Positions 12,003-24,088 of a stretch of DNA of 64,000 nucleotides are shown here, in pieces; position 1 is the first letter of the stretch; each line of letters begins with the position of its first letter. The position numbers and the translations under genes are program-made. The notes below the pieces were generated by a model. It saw only the letters and a list, made by a program, of their open reading frames with translations. It searched no databases and was not told where the DNA came from. This DNA comes from Rotaria socialis (lineage: Eukaryota > Rotifera > Eurotatoria > Philodinida > Philodinidae), in assembly GCA_905331475.1 (NCBI GenBank), contig CAJNYU010001128.1, forward strand, positions 108,908 to 172,907, in the 5' to 3' direction.

Positions 12003-13164
12003 TTACGGCATTGAAACGTATTCGTTCTTATCTTTCATCAATGGTGTTAATATGATTGCTCTTGATTTTCGTCGTAAGAAACAATGAACTAACAGAACAA
12101 GAATTACAATAGATAGGCCCAAGATAAGTGCCAAAAACATGATTGTTTCAAAACAGAATGTATCTGTTTTATTATCATTATTAGTAGATTGAACAATTTT
12201 ATTAATGACTGTTCCTAATCTTAATCCACCTTGAATAAGTCGCTGTTCAAGAATAACCATTCGTGTATTATAGTATGTTTGACCTAGATTAAATTCTTTT
12301 GACACACTCATCGGTTGGTTATTTTCATCGCGATAAACAATATCACAATTAAATTGAGCATCTTCTACAATCCACGACGTGGAACAAGCCAGAAAACGCG
12401 ATTCATCGGATGATGGACAATGTGTCCAATCGGAAATATTCTGTGCGTAACGAGTTTTCATTTGATCAAGTAGATAATCGAGATATAACAATGGTTGAGA
12501 ATGAAAATCTTGAGAAATACGACGCTCAATCATTACAGTATCCCAAAGCGAGTGAAGATTTGTTTCTTTATCAAAAAAACGACCTAATGCAAATAAAAAT
12601 AAACCCATACGTTTACACGTATTTGTTTTTTTATATCATAAAACGTTTACCTCGAATACTATTACCACCACGATCACCTTGAAAACCAGCATGTAAAGGT
12701 TGATGTGCATCACCAATAAAATGAATAATAAATTTCAGTGCTTCTTGTCGTTGTATATCATCTTGTTGGGCATCAGCTAGTCTTCCTGTATAATTTTGTA
12801 TTGACCCGTCAACACATTGCTGTGCACCACTCCAATTACAATCTTGTTCTCGATCATAAACACATGACCAATCTTTTGTATCAACAAAATGTAATTCTTT
12901 TGACCATTGCCAATTAAGATAATCAACGGGATTTGTATCAGGATAAATTATATAGTCTGGCCATGATGCCATCATACTCATATTTCCTGATGCATACCAA
13001 GGTAAATGATTACGAACAAAATCGATTGATTCTGTAGTCAATATGGTTTGAGCGATGGCACCGATTAGAGAATGACCGTCTTGGCCCCATCCATGTACTG
13101 AACCACGAGAAATTAATAAACACATGATAAAGAAACATGCTATCGAAGGCATATGTAACGACAT
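12003..13164 (-). CDS. Membrane-anchored S1/P1-family zinc nuclease
   Basis: Two exons on the minus strand, 13164-12651 and 12583-12003, with a 67-bp intron, give 364 residues. A signal peptide (SIACFFIMCLLISRGSVHG) leads to WGQDGHSLIGAIAQ, which supplies the N-terminal Trp and His zinc ligands after cleavage. Further expected ligands are visible: Asp in ASWPDYI, His in ELHFVDT, the HFIGDAHQPLHAG block, and NLHSLWDT after the intron. All nine trinuclear-zinc ligands of the P1/S1 nuclease family appear present, so the enzyme should be active on single-stranded nucleic acids or 3'-nucleotides. Unusually, the C-terminus has a TM helix (IMFLALILGLSIVILVLLV) with a short basic cytosolic tail, as in trypanosomatid 3'-nucleotidase/nucleases. 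It probably sits on the cell surface or in an acidic compartment. The family is common in fungi, plants, bacteria and protists; horizontal origin is plausible. Confidence 0.9.
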
Positions 13165-14865
13165 GCTTTTTGAAAAATGATAATATTAAAGATGAAGATA
13201 TAGGTTGAATTCTGCACAATAGGCGTAGATAACATCACATAATCTAAGTGAGCTGTAGCGAAGCACAAAAAAAAACTTATTTCATGTCATTTTAATAATA
13301 TTTTTTTTCTTTTTTTACCATCTATAATTTTATCTTTAGCAAACTTTTATCTATTCTTTAAAGACTGCCCATGTCACTCACAACATTTCAAACCCTACGG
13401 TTAACCGGGGCTCTTAAGAAAACCAACGATTCGAATCGGTTTCTCTTCGTTTATCAGTTTATTTATAATTTTATTCAAGGGGGAAAAAGCTGATTTAAAT
13501 CACAGTAAAACTCAACTTACAATCAATATAAATTAACTGTATTGGAATGAGTTTGCGTGAGTTTCGGTGCCTTTGAATGATTTTCAGTAATAATTTATGA
13601 GTTGGAATAGTTTTTAGTTAGTTTAGCAAATTTTTCGTTTTCTCAAACTCATTTTAAATCAGCTAAACTCAGAAAAATCATGAAACTCATAAATCGCTTT
13701 TCCCCCTTGATTTTATTGCTAAATTTACGTTTTTGATCTGGAAAACGTCGATTCCGACTCAAAAAAGTCTATATATTGATACCAGAGCATATTATGTCAG
13801 ATTGAAAACATTGATTAGGAGTATTTTATATTCTTTCCCTGATCGGTGGGTGGGTGAAAGATTCAACGCAATTGGATTGGTTGTTCGAATAGCTCCAACG
13901 AGATAACAACATTACATACAACGCTATCTATCGTATTTCGTTTATGATTGATCATCTATTTGTAAAAAGAGAAGTAGAGACGAATGAACTTAACTTAAAA
14001 CTGGTTTTTCTATCTACCGAAAGCATTATGCATATGATGCACTTTTTATTATTCATATTAGAAATAGTCAGCATTGGCAGAGTTTTTACTTAAGTTCAAC
14101 TAGATTAGCGTTCTCTTATAAGAATTTTATACGAAGAAAATATTTATGAATTTATTTTTATCTAAGCACATTATTGCATAGTTACGAACTATCAATCTAT
14201 TTAAAATTGAGATGAACTTGTATTTAGCTGTAGTATTGATAAACTAATTTGAATGAGTTTTTTCGTGATATCTTTTTTAGTTAGTAAGTGCGAAAATTTG
14301 GCGTATTTATTTTATACAGATGAACGTACTAATTTCAAAATAAACACCAAAAGGATCACAAAATATATCTTTTGTTTATTTGTTTGAATACAATCTTATG
14401 AAAACATTCAATTGATACCTGAAACATAATGATATGCTTAGGTTAATTTTTTTTATCTTTACTTCTTTCTAGCTATATGAAAATACGATATCTATTATAT
14501 TGACTTTTAAGAAATTTTATATCTTGAACATAAGATATAAAGAAATTATATTTAATAAGTTAATTTTTAATAGAATGTAAATATTTCGAAAAACTCATTA
14601 TTCATAAACGATTTATTTCGAAAAATAAACATGATATGAACTTCATTTTTTGGAAGTATTTTATTAGGCGAAGTTCTTACAAGGAAGAATTTTATAATTA
14701 ATTACTGTCCTGAAAATGACTCATTTGAGCACATAAGTTTTCATTAAGATTCTATTGTGACTCAATAAAACTTACCAAAAGAAGTCATTACAACTATGTA
14801 ATTCCTTTGCTTTCTTTTCTTCCGTGAATTTGTTTTCAATTATTACATGTTAGTTATGCAATATT
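13165..14865. other. Intergenic region with a hAT-like MITE
   Basis: Apart from the MITE at 13476-13709 this 1.7 kb stretch is AT-rich and shows no convincing exon. It probably holds promoters for the divergent nuclease and small membrane protein genes. Confidence 0.5.
13476..13709. mobile_element. Non-autonomous hAT-like MITE, family 1 (short copy)
   Basis: A 234-bp element with terminal inverted repeats CAAGGGGGAAAAAGC at the left and GCTTTTCCCCCTTG at the right. It is flanked by a perfect 8-bp direct repeat, ATTTTATT, at 13468-13475 and 13710-13717. An 8-bp duplication and CAnnG-type ends fit the hAT superfamily. The interior is made of repeated aaactca/tttaaatca words. A second, longer copy is at 40265-42221. 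No coding capacity. Confidence 0.85.
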
Positions 14866-14898
14866 ATGATTCAGATTTTTTGCTGTTGCTCGAACGTC

Positions 14899-15207
14899 AT
14901 GCGTCTTTCACAACTATTATCTAATAAGACTGATCATGATGCGTTGGCATTATTATCCCAACATATGTATACTAAACATCGAAATATTTTTATTGGTATT
15001 GGTACTGTTATTGTCACTGGTTTAACAACATTTGTTATACTGCGTAATTATACATATAATCATCGAGATCGTTTAGTTACAATTCGTCGTGAAATTCAAG
15101 ATGTAACACCAGGTTCAAATTCGGTATTTGAAGCCTATCATCAAAAATTAAAAAAAAGACAAGCTGAACAAGAACTTCGACAAAAACAAGAACTCCCTAA
15201 AAATTAA
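14899..15207 (+). CDS. Small single-pass membrane protein, unrecognised
   Basis: 102 residues from the ATG at 14899 (an in-frame ATG at 14866 would add 11 residues, including CCCS). It has a polar N-terminus, one TM helix (IFIGIGTVIVTGLTTFVIL, about residues 31-49) and a basic, Gln/Lys/Glu-rich probably helical C-terminus ending KKRQAEQELRQKQELPKN. I do not recognise the family. The layout resembles small tail-oriented mitochondrial or ER membrane proteins. It lies 112 bp upstream of RANGRF on the same strand. Codon use resembles that of neighbouring real genes, which supports it being coding. Confidence 0.6.
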   Translation: MRLSQLLSNKTDHDALALLSQHMYTKHRNIFIGIGTVIVTGLTTFVILRNYTYNHRDRLVTIRREIQDVTPGSNSVFEAYHQKLKKRQAEQELRQKQELPKN

Positions 15208-15319
15208 CGTGTTGTTTTATTGTCGTTTTCTTTTCCTCAATTTAAATTAGAATGAGAATTCATTTCGATTTAAAAAAACTATCCTTTTAGATATATTTAT
15301 TTTGTAATCTTTATTCAAT

Positions 15320-16179
15320 ATGACTCGAATTAAACATCCTTTATTTGGTGGTGCTATTCAAGCATTTATACCACATGGAGCAATTGATGCAAGGCACAAA
15401 TATTTGAATTTATAATATAATTTTTTGTTAAAGTAATCATTGATCTGTTTAGTTCAATTCGACTTGTTCCAGATAATCAAGAAGTATTTACACATGCTGA
15501 ATCAGATCAAAGTATAATTATTGAAATTCTTGAACGTGTCAATCAAGTATCTGATGAAAATGCTATTAAGTAAGAACATCTGTTCGTAATTTTTAGTGTA
15601 AATGTTTCTTTTTTCAATCAAGATATCATTTCGATGCATTAGTTGAAGCAAATGACGCTCAAAATATTCAGGATCATATCGTTGATAAAATTGAAGCGAT
15701 TCCAATCAGTTCACTTATTGTTCAACGGTAGACATTAACTTTTTTTGCGTAAATTAAAAAATATTTATGAAATAATTTCTTTTTCCTTCCAAAAAGATTA
15801 AGTTCAGCTTGGTATTTATCTGGCCGACAGCAAGTATCAAAATATCATGAACAAGCAAAAAATTTAGTTCATATTCATGTTTGCCTTCTTCGTTTGGGCG
15901 GTGATCTTGCAACCGATATTCTTATTTCATTCAATGATCCAATTTTGATTAGGTACACTTATGAATTATTTTAATTTTACCAAAATATTGACAACAAAAA
16001 CTTGTTTCAATTTTAGTGAACAAAGTAGTAGCAACAACGAACAAAATCACAATGCTTCCCAGTGGACATTAAATGATTTCGAACAGTTTTTTCGCTCATT
16101 TGAAATAGTCGATTACGGGTTGTTTGTGCCAGAATCTAATAATGAAACTTCACAGTCGAACAATATTGAAATGTCTTGA
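15320..16179 (+). CDS. RANGRF: RANGRF/MOG1, Ran guanine nucleotide release factor
   Basis: Five exons, 15320-15393, 15453-15569, 15623-15727, 15797-15952 and 16017-16179, give 204 residues. The N-terminus HPLFGGAIQAFIPHGAIDAS and then SIRLVPDNQEVFTH is the Mog1 signature; ISFNDP and the C-terminal FEQFFRSFEIVDYGLFVPE complete the fold. Mog1 binds Ran, promotes nucleotide release and thus supports nuclear transport; in vertebrates it also helps sodium channel trafficking. The first intron can only be removed in frame with the Mog1 alignment by using a GC donor (AAG|GCACAA at 15394) with an ordinary TTTAG acceptor. It is unlike the other three introns, which use GT. An importin-5 gene lies 12 kb upstream. 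Confidence 0.93.
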
Positions 16180-16507
16180 ACTTTTATTTATTTTTATTGA
16201 TTAAAAAATCGCAAACAAGAGATTAATTATCTATAAATATAGTCTCTGTTTGTTGTTCATGCATCCTAATAGTAAACCGAGTAATAACGATATAATGAAG
16301 AGAAAAATTTTAAATTTTCTGAATCTTCGATTGCAGCTACTACGAATGCAAAATAACAATTAAATAGCAACGAAGTATTTTTTAGATATATTTTTCTTTG
16401 TTAATTTTAACTATTTCAATGTTTCACGGATTCAAATTTTTTCTATGCTCTATATTGAACTAATAAACAGTTATAATTGATAAACATTTCATAAAAAGCT
16501 CATTTTT

Positions 16508-17397
16508 TGTGGAACTCACATATATTTTCGCAAAAAATAGTGAGTGTAAATTGAATTGTTAGATTTTTGCGGCTCCCCTGTACCCTACCCACCCCCTCCC
16601 CATTACAGGCATAAAATATTAAAAAAAACTAACACTTAGATGCACTAATTAGAAACTTTTTTTGGTACAGGTCGATTGCCTATGTTCACCACTACTCACA
16701 TCAGTAATAAAAATCTAGTTTCACTAATTAGAAATCATTATAATTAGGATTTAATCTCTGATTAATCATCAAAATCTGTNNNNNNNNNNNNNNNNNNNNN
16801 NNNNNNNNNNNNNNNNNNNNNNNNNNNNNNNNNNNNNNNNNNNNNNNNNNNNNNNNNNNNNNNNNNNNNNNNNNNNNNNNNNNNNNNNNNNNNNNNNNNN
16901 NNNNNNNNNNNNNNNNNNNNNNNNNNNNNNNNNNTTTTCTCACACAAATACCTTATTCTACAGCTTGAATCCACTTTAGTGTATTTACAATTAGAAGCTT
17001 TTCCATCCACTGGGAAGCTTTTATCAAATTTTCGTTTATGAAAAAACGAATCAATTTCTCACGTAGTATACGAAAAAATATAAATTTTTCCATAATATTG
17101 ATGGCTATATCCTAAATACCGTTTAAACTATTATCATTCACAATATTTCTCAATGAAACCACTAAACACGTCAGCATACTGACATATTCTAAACAAAAAG
17201 TTTTTTATACGTTCTCTCAAATAATATTTCCTATTGATAGATCCAATAAATTTCAAATGTTAAAAAGGTTTTATTATCTTATGTTCGAACAAAATATATC
17301 ATCTCACTACACTGAAAAAATAAAACTTCTATTTGATCAATATCTAACTGACCGAAATATGCGAGTTCCACATTTTAGCCCCAACAGGGCTGCGCTG
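16508..17397 (+). mobile_element. Helentron/HINE-like non-autonomous element, copy A (gapped)
   Basis: The left end TGTGGAACTCACATAT is mirrored by ATATGCGAGTTCCACA at 17357-17372. After that inverted repeat the sequence continues with a small hairpin (AGCCCC-AACA-GGGCT, 17377-17391) and GCGCTGA. Copy B at 26869-27304 has the same ends and the same hairpin block (AGTCCCAAAGGGGCTGCGCTAA), so the hairpin belongs to the element. A terminal left repeat, an internal right repeat and a 3' hairpin before CTRR match the asymmetric ends of Helentron-type elements (inference). Assembly gap inside. No coding capacity seen. Confidence 0.6.
16780..16934. other. Assembly gap (155 N)
   Basis: Run of N inside repeat copy A. 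Any translated frame crossing it is meaningless. Confidence 0.99.
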
Positions 17398-17755
17398 AAA
17401 AGGTTTTTTCTTCTATTCTTAAAAAATAAATCTGGATTACATCGAATTCTTCTTTTTATGCATTGTCAAGATCGAATGAATGATTAGTTTAGTTGATCGT
17501 CAATAGTAAAGAATTGAAGACGTAGTTAAATTTGTTTTCGATGAATACCAAAAGCATAGTTATGTTTGATTTTGTTTTTCAATTGCCAATTATTTTTATA
17601 AAATGAATTCTATTAGATAAATATTTTGGTATCAATATTGATTATCCTACCTTCGAATAAAGTAAACACAATAATAATCGATTGATCCTATAAAACGTAT
17701 TTAAAACTATTTCGAAGTACAAATCTAAGAAATTTTGACAAAATACTTGATAGAA

Positions 17756-18329
17756 ATGCTAAAACATTTCTTAATACTACTCTTTCATATATCTTTCTTA
17801 GTATCAATTACTGAAGGTATGTTTGACTGAAAGCTTCACGAATTTTTCAAATCTAATATCCTCAATAAGATATCCTAAGAAATGATTTTATCCATAACAA
17901 TCAGGCATTTCATGTTATAAGCATACTTCATGTTCACCTAAAGGATCTTGTATAGTCGACGGAAACAAATATCAATGTTCAAATGCTGAACTATTCTGCT
18001 TTGTAAGATAAAAATTGTTTATTCAAGTAAAATTGCAATGTAATTTGAGTGTTATTTAGAACAATAATATTTTTTTCGATGTTGCTGAACGTGGTTGTGG
18101 TAGGATAACTAATGCAGAATTTCATTCTTTGGAATATATATACATTTATTTATTTATAGCTGACACATCTACGTGCAATTCTAGTATACCAAATCCTGGG
18201 CGTTTTTGTTGTAATACAGATTATTGCAATCAAGCTATTTCATCTGTTCAAATAAGCCGATCGATTCTATTGGCATCTATATTTATTAGAGTTTTCGTGA
18301 TTAATTCTCTATCAAAAGCTTTTATATGA
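17756..18329 (+). CDS. Ly6/uPAR-like (three-finger) GPI-type protein
   Basis: Four exons, 17756-17816, 17905-18002, 18060-18099 and 18160-18329, give 122 residues. Exon 1 is a signal peptide (MLKHFLILLFHISFLVSITE). The mature part begins CYKHTSC and carries spaced Cys residues (CSPKGSC, YQCSNAELFCF, RGCG, STCN). It ends in the diagnostic FCCNTDYCN, the 'CCxxDxCN' box of the Ly6/three-finger fold. A hydrophobic C-terminus (SILLASIFIRVFVI) fits a GPI-anchor signal. Such proteins sit on the outer membrane and act as ligands or channel/receptor modulators; the target here is unknown. Boundaries come from phase and Cys spacing. Confidence 0.8.
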
Positions 18330-19062
18330 TTGTCAAAAATTTGTCGTATTTTAACGAATATTTTATTTGAAATAAATTCGATGATGATAAAGTAATTTAG
18401 ATTTGCTAAATTCATCTGAAGTTTTCATATTTTTAATTGAATAAATTAGCTTTTAGAATATAGAGTACTGTTGCCAATAAATATTAATCATTTGTGAAGA
18501 TCTCCTATGTACACTAGATATGGTCTTATTTCGTTGAAAATAAAAACTGCCAAGTTGTTCTCTAACATTTAACATCAACTAGTGACAACATTCAGCTGAA
18601 GCGCAAATTCATAGAAACTAGTTTTCTTTTGCAGAAAATATTCTCAGTCGCATTCAGCATGTGCCTACATCAAACGAGACATTATTACTATTATTCTGCG
18701 TTTTGTGTTTTTGTTTCTTTTCTGCTTTCAGTGTCTCGTTTATTTTTTTTCCCGAGTCAGAATGACGTGAAGGACGCTGCTATTCTAATATTTTCTTGTC
18801 CTGTATCTTGTGATAATTTTGCAGGATGAAAATCTCTCTCTCCCGACAAGAAAGTTCCAGTCGTCAAATAGAGATTTTCAGTGAAACATCAACTACGGAA
18901 GAAAAGAATTGATTAAAATAATTTTTTTGATCAAGGTTAAAACGTCGTTGTCGATGTTTTTTTGTTTTTTTCATACATTTCCCGAGCACATACTTGTCGA
19001 GGTCATCTGTATCTTACTATGTTTTTAGTGTCTACATTATTTTTGAAGAAGAATGGAATTCG
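18330..19062. other. Intergenic region upstream of F-box gene
   Basis: AT-rich, no supported gene. A 66-codon frame at 18629-18829 is Phe/Ser-rich and looks non-coding. Confidence 0.5.
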
Positions 19063-22000
19063 ATGAGTCATAATTATTTATTATCAAGAGAAAAAACGGT
19101 TTCCATGTGGTTGGAACAATTACCTGATGAAATTATATTGACTATATGTTCATATCTAACTCCATTTCATGTCATTGAAGTATTTAACAATTTAAATGCT
19201 CGATTAAATTGCACAATAAGTCAGTATCGACAAAATCTTGATTTACGTTGTTTAAATTTACGCCAATTTTATTTCATTTGTGAAATGATTCGATCTAGTT
19301 TTGGTGAAAATGTACATTCAATTATTCTTTCAAATGCAGCACCGGCTGTAAGACAACTTATCTTATTTCGAAAACAAATTGAATCATTCACGAGCATATT
19401 ACCGAATTTAGAACAATTAACACTTATAGATCATTATGACGATGAATTAGATTTGTATTTGCCTTTAGTTTCTATCTTAAGAAATCTTAAAAAATTAATT
19501 ATTAATTTTATAAAAACGAAAAATGAAACAATATTATGCAGTTTTGTTACTCAAATGTTAACAGATAATTTTATCTATTTTGATCATATTCCAAAACGTC
19601 GAAGACGTGATATATTAACATTAGAAAAATTATCATTCATTGGGACTGGATATTTAAAATTAACACCCATATATAATGAAACAATTACACATTTAACAAT
19701 TGAAATTGAAAACACTGATGATCTTATCGTCATTTTTACAGGATTTGATTCTTTGCAATATTTAAATGCTAATTTGAAGCAATTAACGGCATTAACATCA
19801 AACCAGTAAGTGGATTAATTCTAAAAATTTTTATAATACTTTCACATAAGAAAAGAAAAAAATAATAAGATAAAATTTTTTTTCAAGCTTTTGATGAAAC
19901 ATGTAATTTATTTACTGTTTTATGTACTCACTTTTCTTTGTAATTGATTCAATATACTGACGAATAGAGTATTATTACGAAAATTTTAGTAAATAAAATA
20001 TATCACAATTATTGGATATCTCCCTAACTGAGAAGGAATTTTCTCTCAGCCTTGAACTTGAAAAATATTCTTTTTCTCAGTAGACTTTAACGATTTTATT
20101 TCATTTTCTATTCATCCAAGTCCACAAAAAAAAACTCTTTTCGTTTCGCCTTCATCTCAGAAAGCGTCAACTCTTGTTGCTTTATCATCGATCTCTTTCA
20201 TAATCTTTGTGAATATAAGATATTCATTAGTCTAACAATATTTTTATGTTAATAGCACTTTAGCACAAAAATTTCTTTCAATAAAAAAACTGTTTATATA
20301 ACTAGCTTTGTTAAATCAATGTTTCTTCAAGTATGGGTAGGAATAATCTGTCTTAGAAGTTTTCCTGACGAAATTCTAATTATTTAACTTATATGATATT
20401 TATCATGTGCTATGATTTTCGACTTTGAAATACGATAGTTTTGAACGTCATTAAGAAAATAAAGGATTAAAATAAATTGTTTTCGACGTTTCTCAAGTGA
20501 GTTAACAAGTCAAAATGTTTTTATTTCGACGACAGTCGTTACTCTTTCTAATCTACCTATGAGTTTCGGTTATTATATTTTTTTGATCTCTGTCTGATAA
20601 CAATTGTCGAGTCATACTAAATATTTTGATGATAGGTATTTTAATTTTTATGTATTCCCTATTAACTTCAGTTACTTATGCATACGAATGTAAAATTACT
20701 TCAATTGGCAAAAACGTTGACTCTTCATAAAACAGTACGAAGATAGATATAGTATAATAAATGATTTGCTTATTGTTTTCATTAAGATTTAGTATCATAG
20801 TATTGTTTTATAATTTCAAACGATAAAGAGTTTTTTAATCGATATCTTTATTGCAAAGAAACTTTTATTTGTTCAGTTACAACAGCTTATATAATCAACG
20901 CCAGATTCAATGTTCATCATTAATCAAGTTTTGTTTTCAAGCAAGATGGCAACCTGAAATATTATCATTTAATCAATTTAAATCTATACTAAATATGGTA
21001 CCAAATCTTCAGAATTTCTCATGTACGTTGAAGTCCGCAACAAATCAAAAAGAACTTGTGAACTCTGATTACATTAATAAAGACAAATGGCAGAATTTAT
21101 GTGCTGAATTTCATGATCTAAGCAATTTGGACTGTTCAATTAAATGTTCTTTGAGTTCAACAAATACTTCTGAAACTAATTTTGTGCGAATTATTGCAAC
21201 TATGTCTCGCACATCTGATCGATCAATTAACATTCGCCTTTATTACCACAACGAAAATAATAACACTATGAAACATGATGTAAGTATTTTACGATGGAAA
21301 TATCAGGTTTGATTGCATATGATTGATAAAAAATGTAGAGGTATAAGGTGCTTATCTAAACTATCTAACGGAGATATGATTCAAAAATCGATCAAGGATG
21401 CTTTGGCACGATGATTTTTCACTATACGAAAATGTTTCCTTTAAAATTATATTCAAATTAGTGTTGTACAATATATCAATGATAATCACTAATTGCTTGG
21501 ATAGATTAACTATGCATATATCATCACAATGCTATCCTTTGAAAACACCCAGATTATCTATGCACGAATTTGATTTTTGTCGAACACGAGAAAATAGTCA
21601 TAGAAATAGTATAGATATGTGACTTTTCTACTGAATTTCATATAGCTACATATTAGAAAGAAAATTTTTTTCTAAATAACGCACAAAGATCATGAATATT
21701 TGTTGTCTAGCAAATTCATTTTATGCAATGATTTATCGTATACATCGATGATTTGAAGTCTTGCCAATTGATTTCTTAAAAATTGGCAATAATACCCATA
21801 AATATAACTACAATATGCGATAAGCGTGACTACAATTCTGATCATGATATTAATTTTTGTAGTTTGAGTGATGTTGATAAAAATCGTTTCTGCATCAATT
21901 GTACCGTGTTTACATTCATATTATTCTCTTGTTTCATAATAGTCTACGGTGGAACTTGATATTCAAGAACTACGGAATATGAATGGCAGACAATTGGCAG

Positions 22001-22677
22001 ACAAAATCATACATAGTCAAGAAATAACTTTATATAGTGAATTTCTTGTTGATGATAGTAAATTATTTTCAACGTTTCCTGAATCATTATGTTTCCGAGA
22101 TCATATTATATTTTCACGTATACAAAGTCTGGATCTTTTAGGCGAGTTTTCGAATATGAATAATATCTTCTTAACCACATTCGTCGAACAACTTATTCAT
22201 CGTTGTCCAAATCTTCAATCAATTGGATTTTTTCTTTATTGGATCGAAAATATGACTGATTTAGTTCTTGATTTTTTACGACCACTTAAAGATGATTTAA
22301 GGCAAATACAAAGATGTTATTTATATACCGAAGGTGATATTGATGAAAAATTTATTTCCGAACTTTCACATTTGCTTCCATCATTGAATTTATTATCGGT
22401 AAAAGTTGATTGGTATTGTATTACTAGTAATATTGTAGATTTATGCATCGTAAATATTAAAAATTTAATTCATCTTGAAATGGTATTAGAAGACATTCCA
22501 GATTATTTAGATGACGATTATGTTGATAGAATGAAAATGGAAAAAGAAATTGAATCTTTAGCAATGACACGTGATATACAAGAATGGCTGAAACAAAATA
22601 CGCTCTTAGGAAAACTTTCATCAAAAAGACTATTTCGTGCTGAAAAATCTGGTAATGACTTGAAAATATGGCTTTAG
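19063..22677 (+). CDS. F-box protein with LRR-like C-terminal region
   Basis: Three exons join in phase (19063-19805, 20946-21279, 21943-22677), giving 603 residues. The F-box is at about residues 14-55: WLEQLPDEIILTICSYLTPF followed by HVIEVFNNLNARLN. This is the typical bdelloid form (LP.EI...I..YL......F..LN.R). The rest is a long Leu/Asn-rich region with leucine-rich-repeat rhythm (LPNLEQLTLID, LRNLKKLIINF, CPNLQSIGFF, LLPSLNLLSVKVDW, NLIHLEM). By family it should bind SKP1 and recruit substrates to an SCF ubiquitin ligase; the substrate is unknown. Introns of 1140 and 663 bp are long for this window, so an alternative of separate gene fragments cannot be excluded. The family is expanded in bdelloids; a second, broken member is at 63197. 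Confidence 0.8.
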
Positions 22678-24088
22678 AATCTATTCATGTTTATTACTCA
22701 ACATGTTATTGATTAGTTTATTTCGAATAAAAAGTATTCACCAGATCATTACCAAGAGACTTGATCTATAAAAAGATTTTTGTTTTTTAAAATATTAATT
22801 AATTCCATTTTTATAGACCTCTAACTTGTTCTACCATTGGCATCATAGCATTGGCACATATGTAGTGGCCTAATCAGAGTTAGCCGAGTGGTTGAGAGTC
22901 GCCCAACCATGCCCTATCCTGTTTACGCCACTAATTATGATATTTTTCATTTGGAAGAAGTCGAGAACGTCGATGACTGATGGAAACAGCCCTCATCTAG
23001 ATATGATTTATTTCACGCCAAACCCTTCCTAGTCGTTTCCAGAAGTAATCTCTGACAGAATCAGCTCTATAAGCACCTGTTAATAGTATTTTGTTTTCGT
23101 CGATTGAAATAGTTAATAGTAATCATATGTACACTACAGTTGGGCGAGTAGATTAATCTGAATTTAAGGATACATTCACATTAGTAATGAGCGAGACCAA
23201 TCATTTTTGGTCTCGGAACCATGATCATGTTAAACTATATATAACTCACATCTAAGCTAGTTTTTCTAACGACTAGTAATAAATAACGAGGATACGACTG
23301 TAGATCACCTGTGAAGAACTAATTTGGGTGATATTCATTCTCAGTTTTTTAAGGGTTTTTGATCATTGATAATGTTTCTCAAGAAGGAGATTTGGTTTAA
23401 CATCTGTATTGTTAGTTTGAAAACTTTAAAATGAAAATAACAACATGAGAATTGATTGATACTTTCAATCATGTGGTTCGACATGTAACGAAATTGATCT
23501 GTTGCGCAGTAACTTCGAATAAGAAAAGCATTAGATCATTCGATGAATTTAATAATTCAAATTGATCTTGTTTATCATCATGTTTCTTCGGTTATTTAAT
23601 ATCTAACTACTTCATATGATATAAATTTGAATCATTCTAAAAGTTTAAAAAATAACCGAATATCTGATAAGTCTTCTCGCCTGTATCTATGGTTGAGTAT
23701 TTGTTTGATTTATTGATTTAATTATTCTTTCGATACATCAAGTAAATATAAATAATTACGTGAAGGACCAACATTTTCATATGTAAGAAAGTTTGTAAAA
23801 CTGAATGAAGATTCGTTATCATGTTATAACAAGAAATATAAATTATTGCAATGATTAACATGTATCGACAATATTAATGTGAACAAGAATACGTGAAATT
23901 TTGTAAGATTTATGTTGGACGATCATAAATCAACATTTTAGGCAAATATATAAAAGAGATGAAATGTTTTTCAGTTCGTTGAAAAGTGTTACTCCGTTGG
24001 CATGTTATCTTGATACAAATCTGGCCAATAGTCAATATTAGACATCTTTCAATTCGAAAGGGCTATGCCAACTGAAAATCTAAGAGCG
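22678..24088. other. Intergenic region with a tRNA-like relic
   Basis: No coding frame of quality. At about 22877-22900 the words TTAGCCGAGTGGTT-GAGAG match the A-box end of a class II (Leu/Ser) tRNA, but no T-arm (GGTTCGAnTCC) or acceptor partner follows, so it is at most a degenerate tRNA or SINE head. Confidence 0.4.

Larger units (their letters stand above)
16180..17755. other. Intergenic region, mostly a Helentron-like repeat and an assembly gap
   Basis: Contains the probable RANGRF 3' UTR, the repeat at 16508-17397 and the gap 16780-16934. No gene seen. Confidence 0.5.

Noticed and set aside
13380-13440. Possible telomere-like or GC-rich repeat (ACCCTACGGTTAACC)
   Set aside because: Not tandem and not the TGTGGG-type repeat reported for bdelloid telomeres.
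16728-17010. Open frames on the minus strand
   Set aside because: They cross the N gap at 16780-16934.
22877-22960. Possible Leu/Ser tRNA gene
   Set aside because: Only the D-arm/A-box end is present; no anticodon arm, T-arm B box or acceptor pairing could be found.
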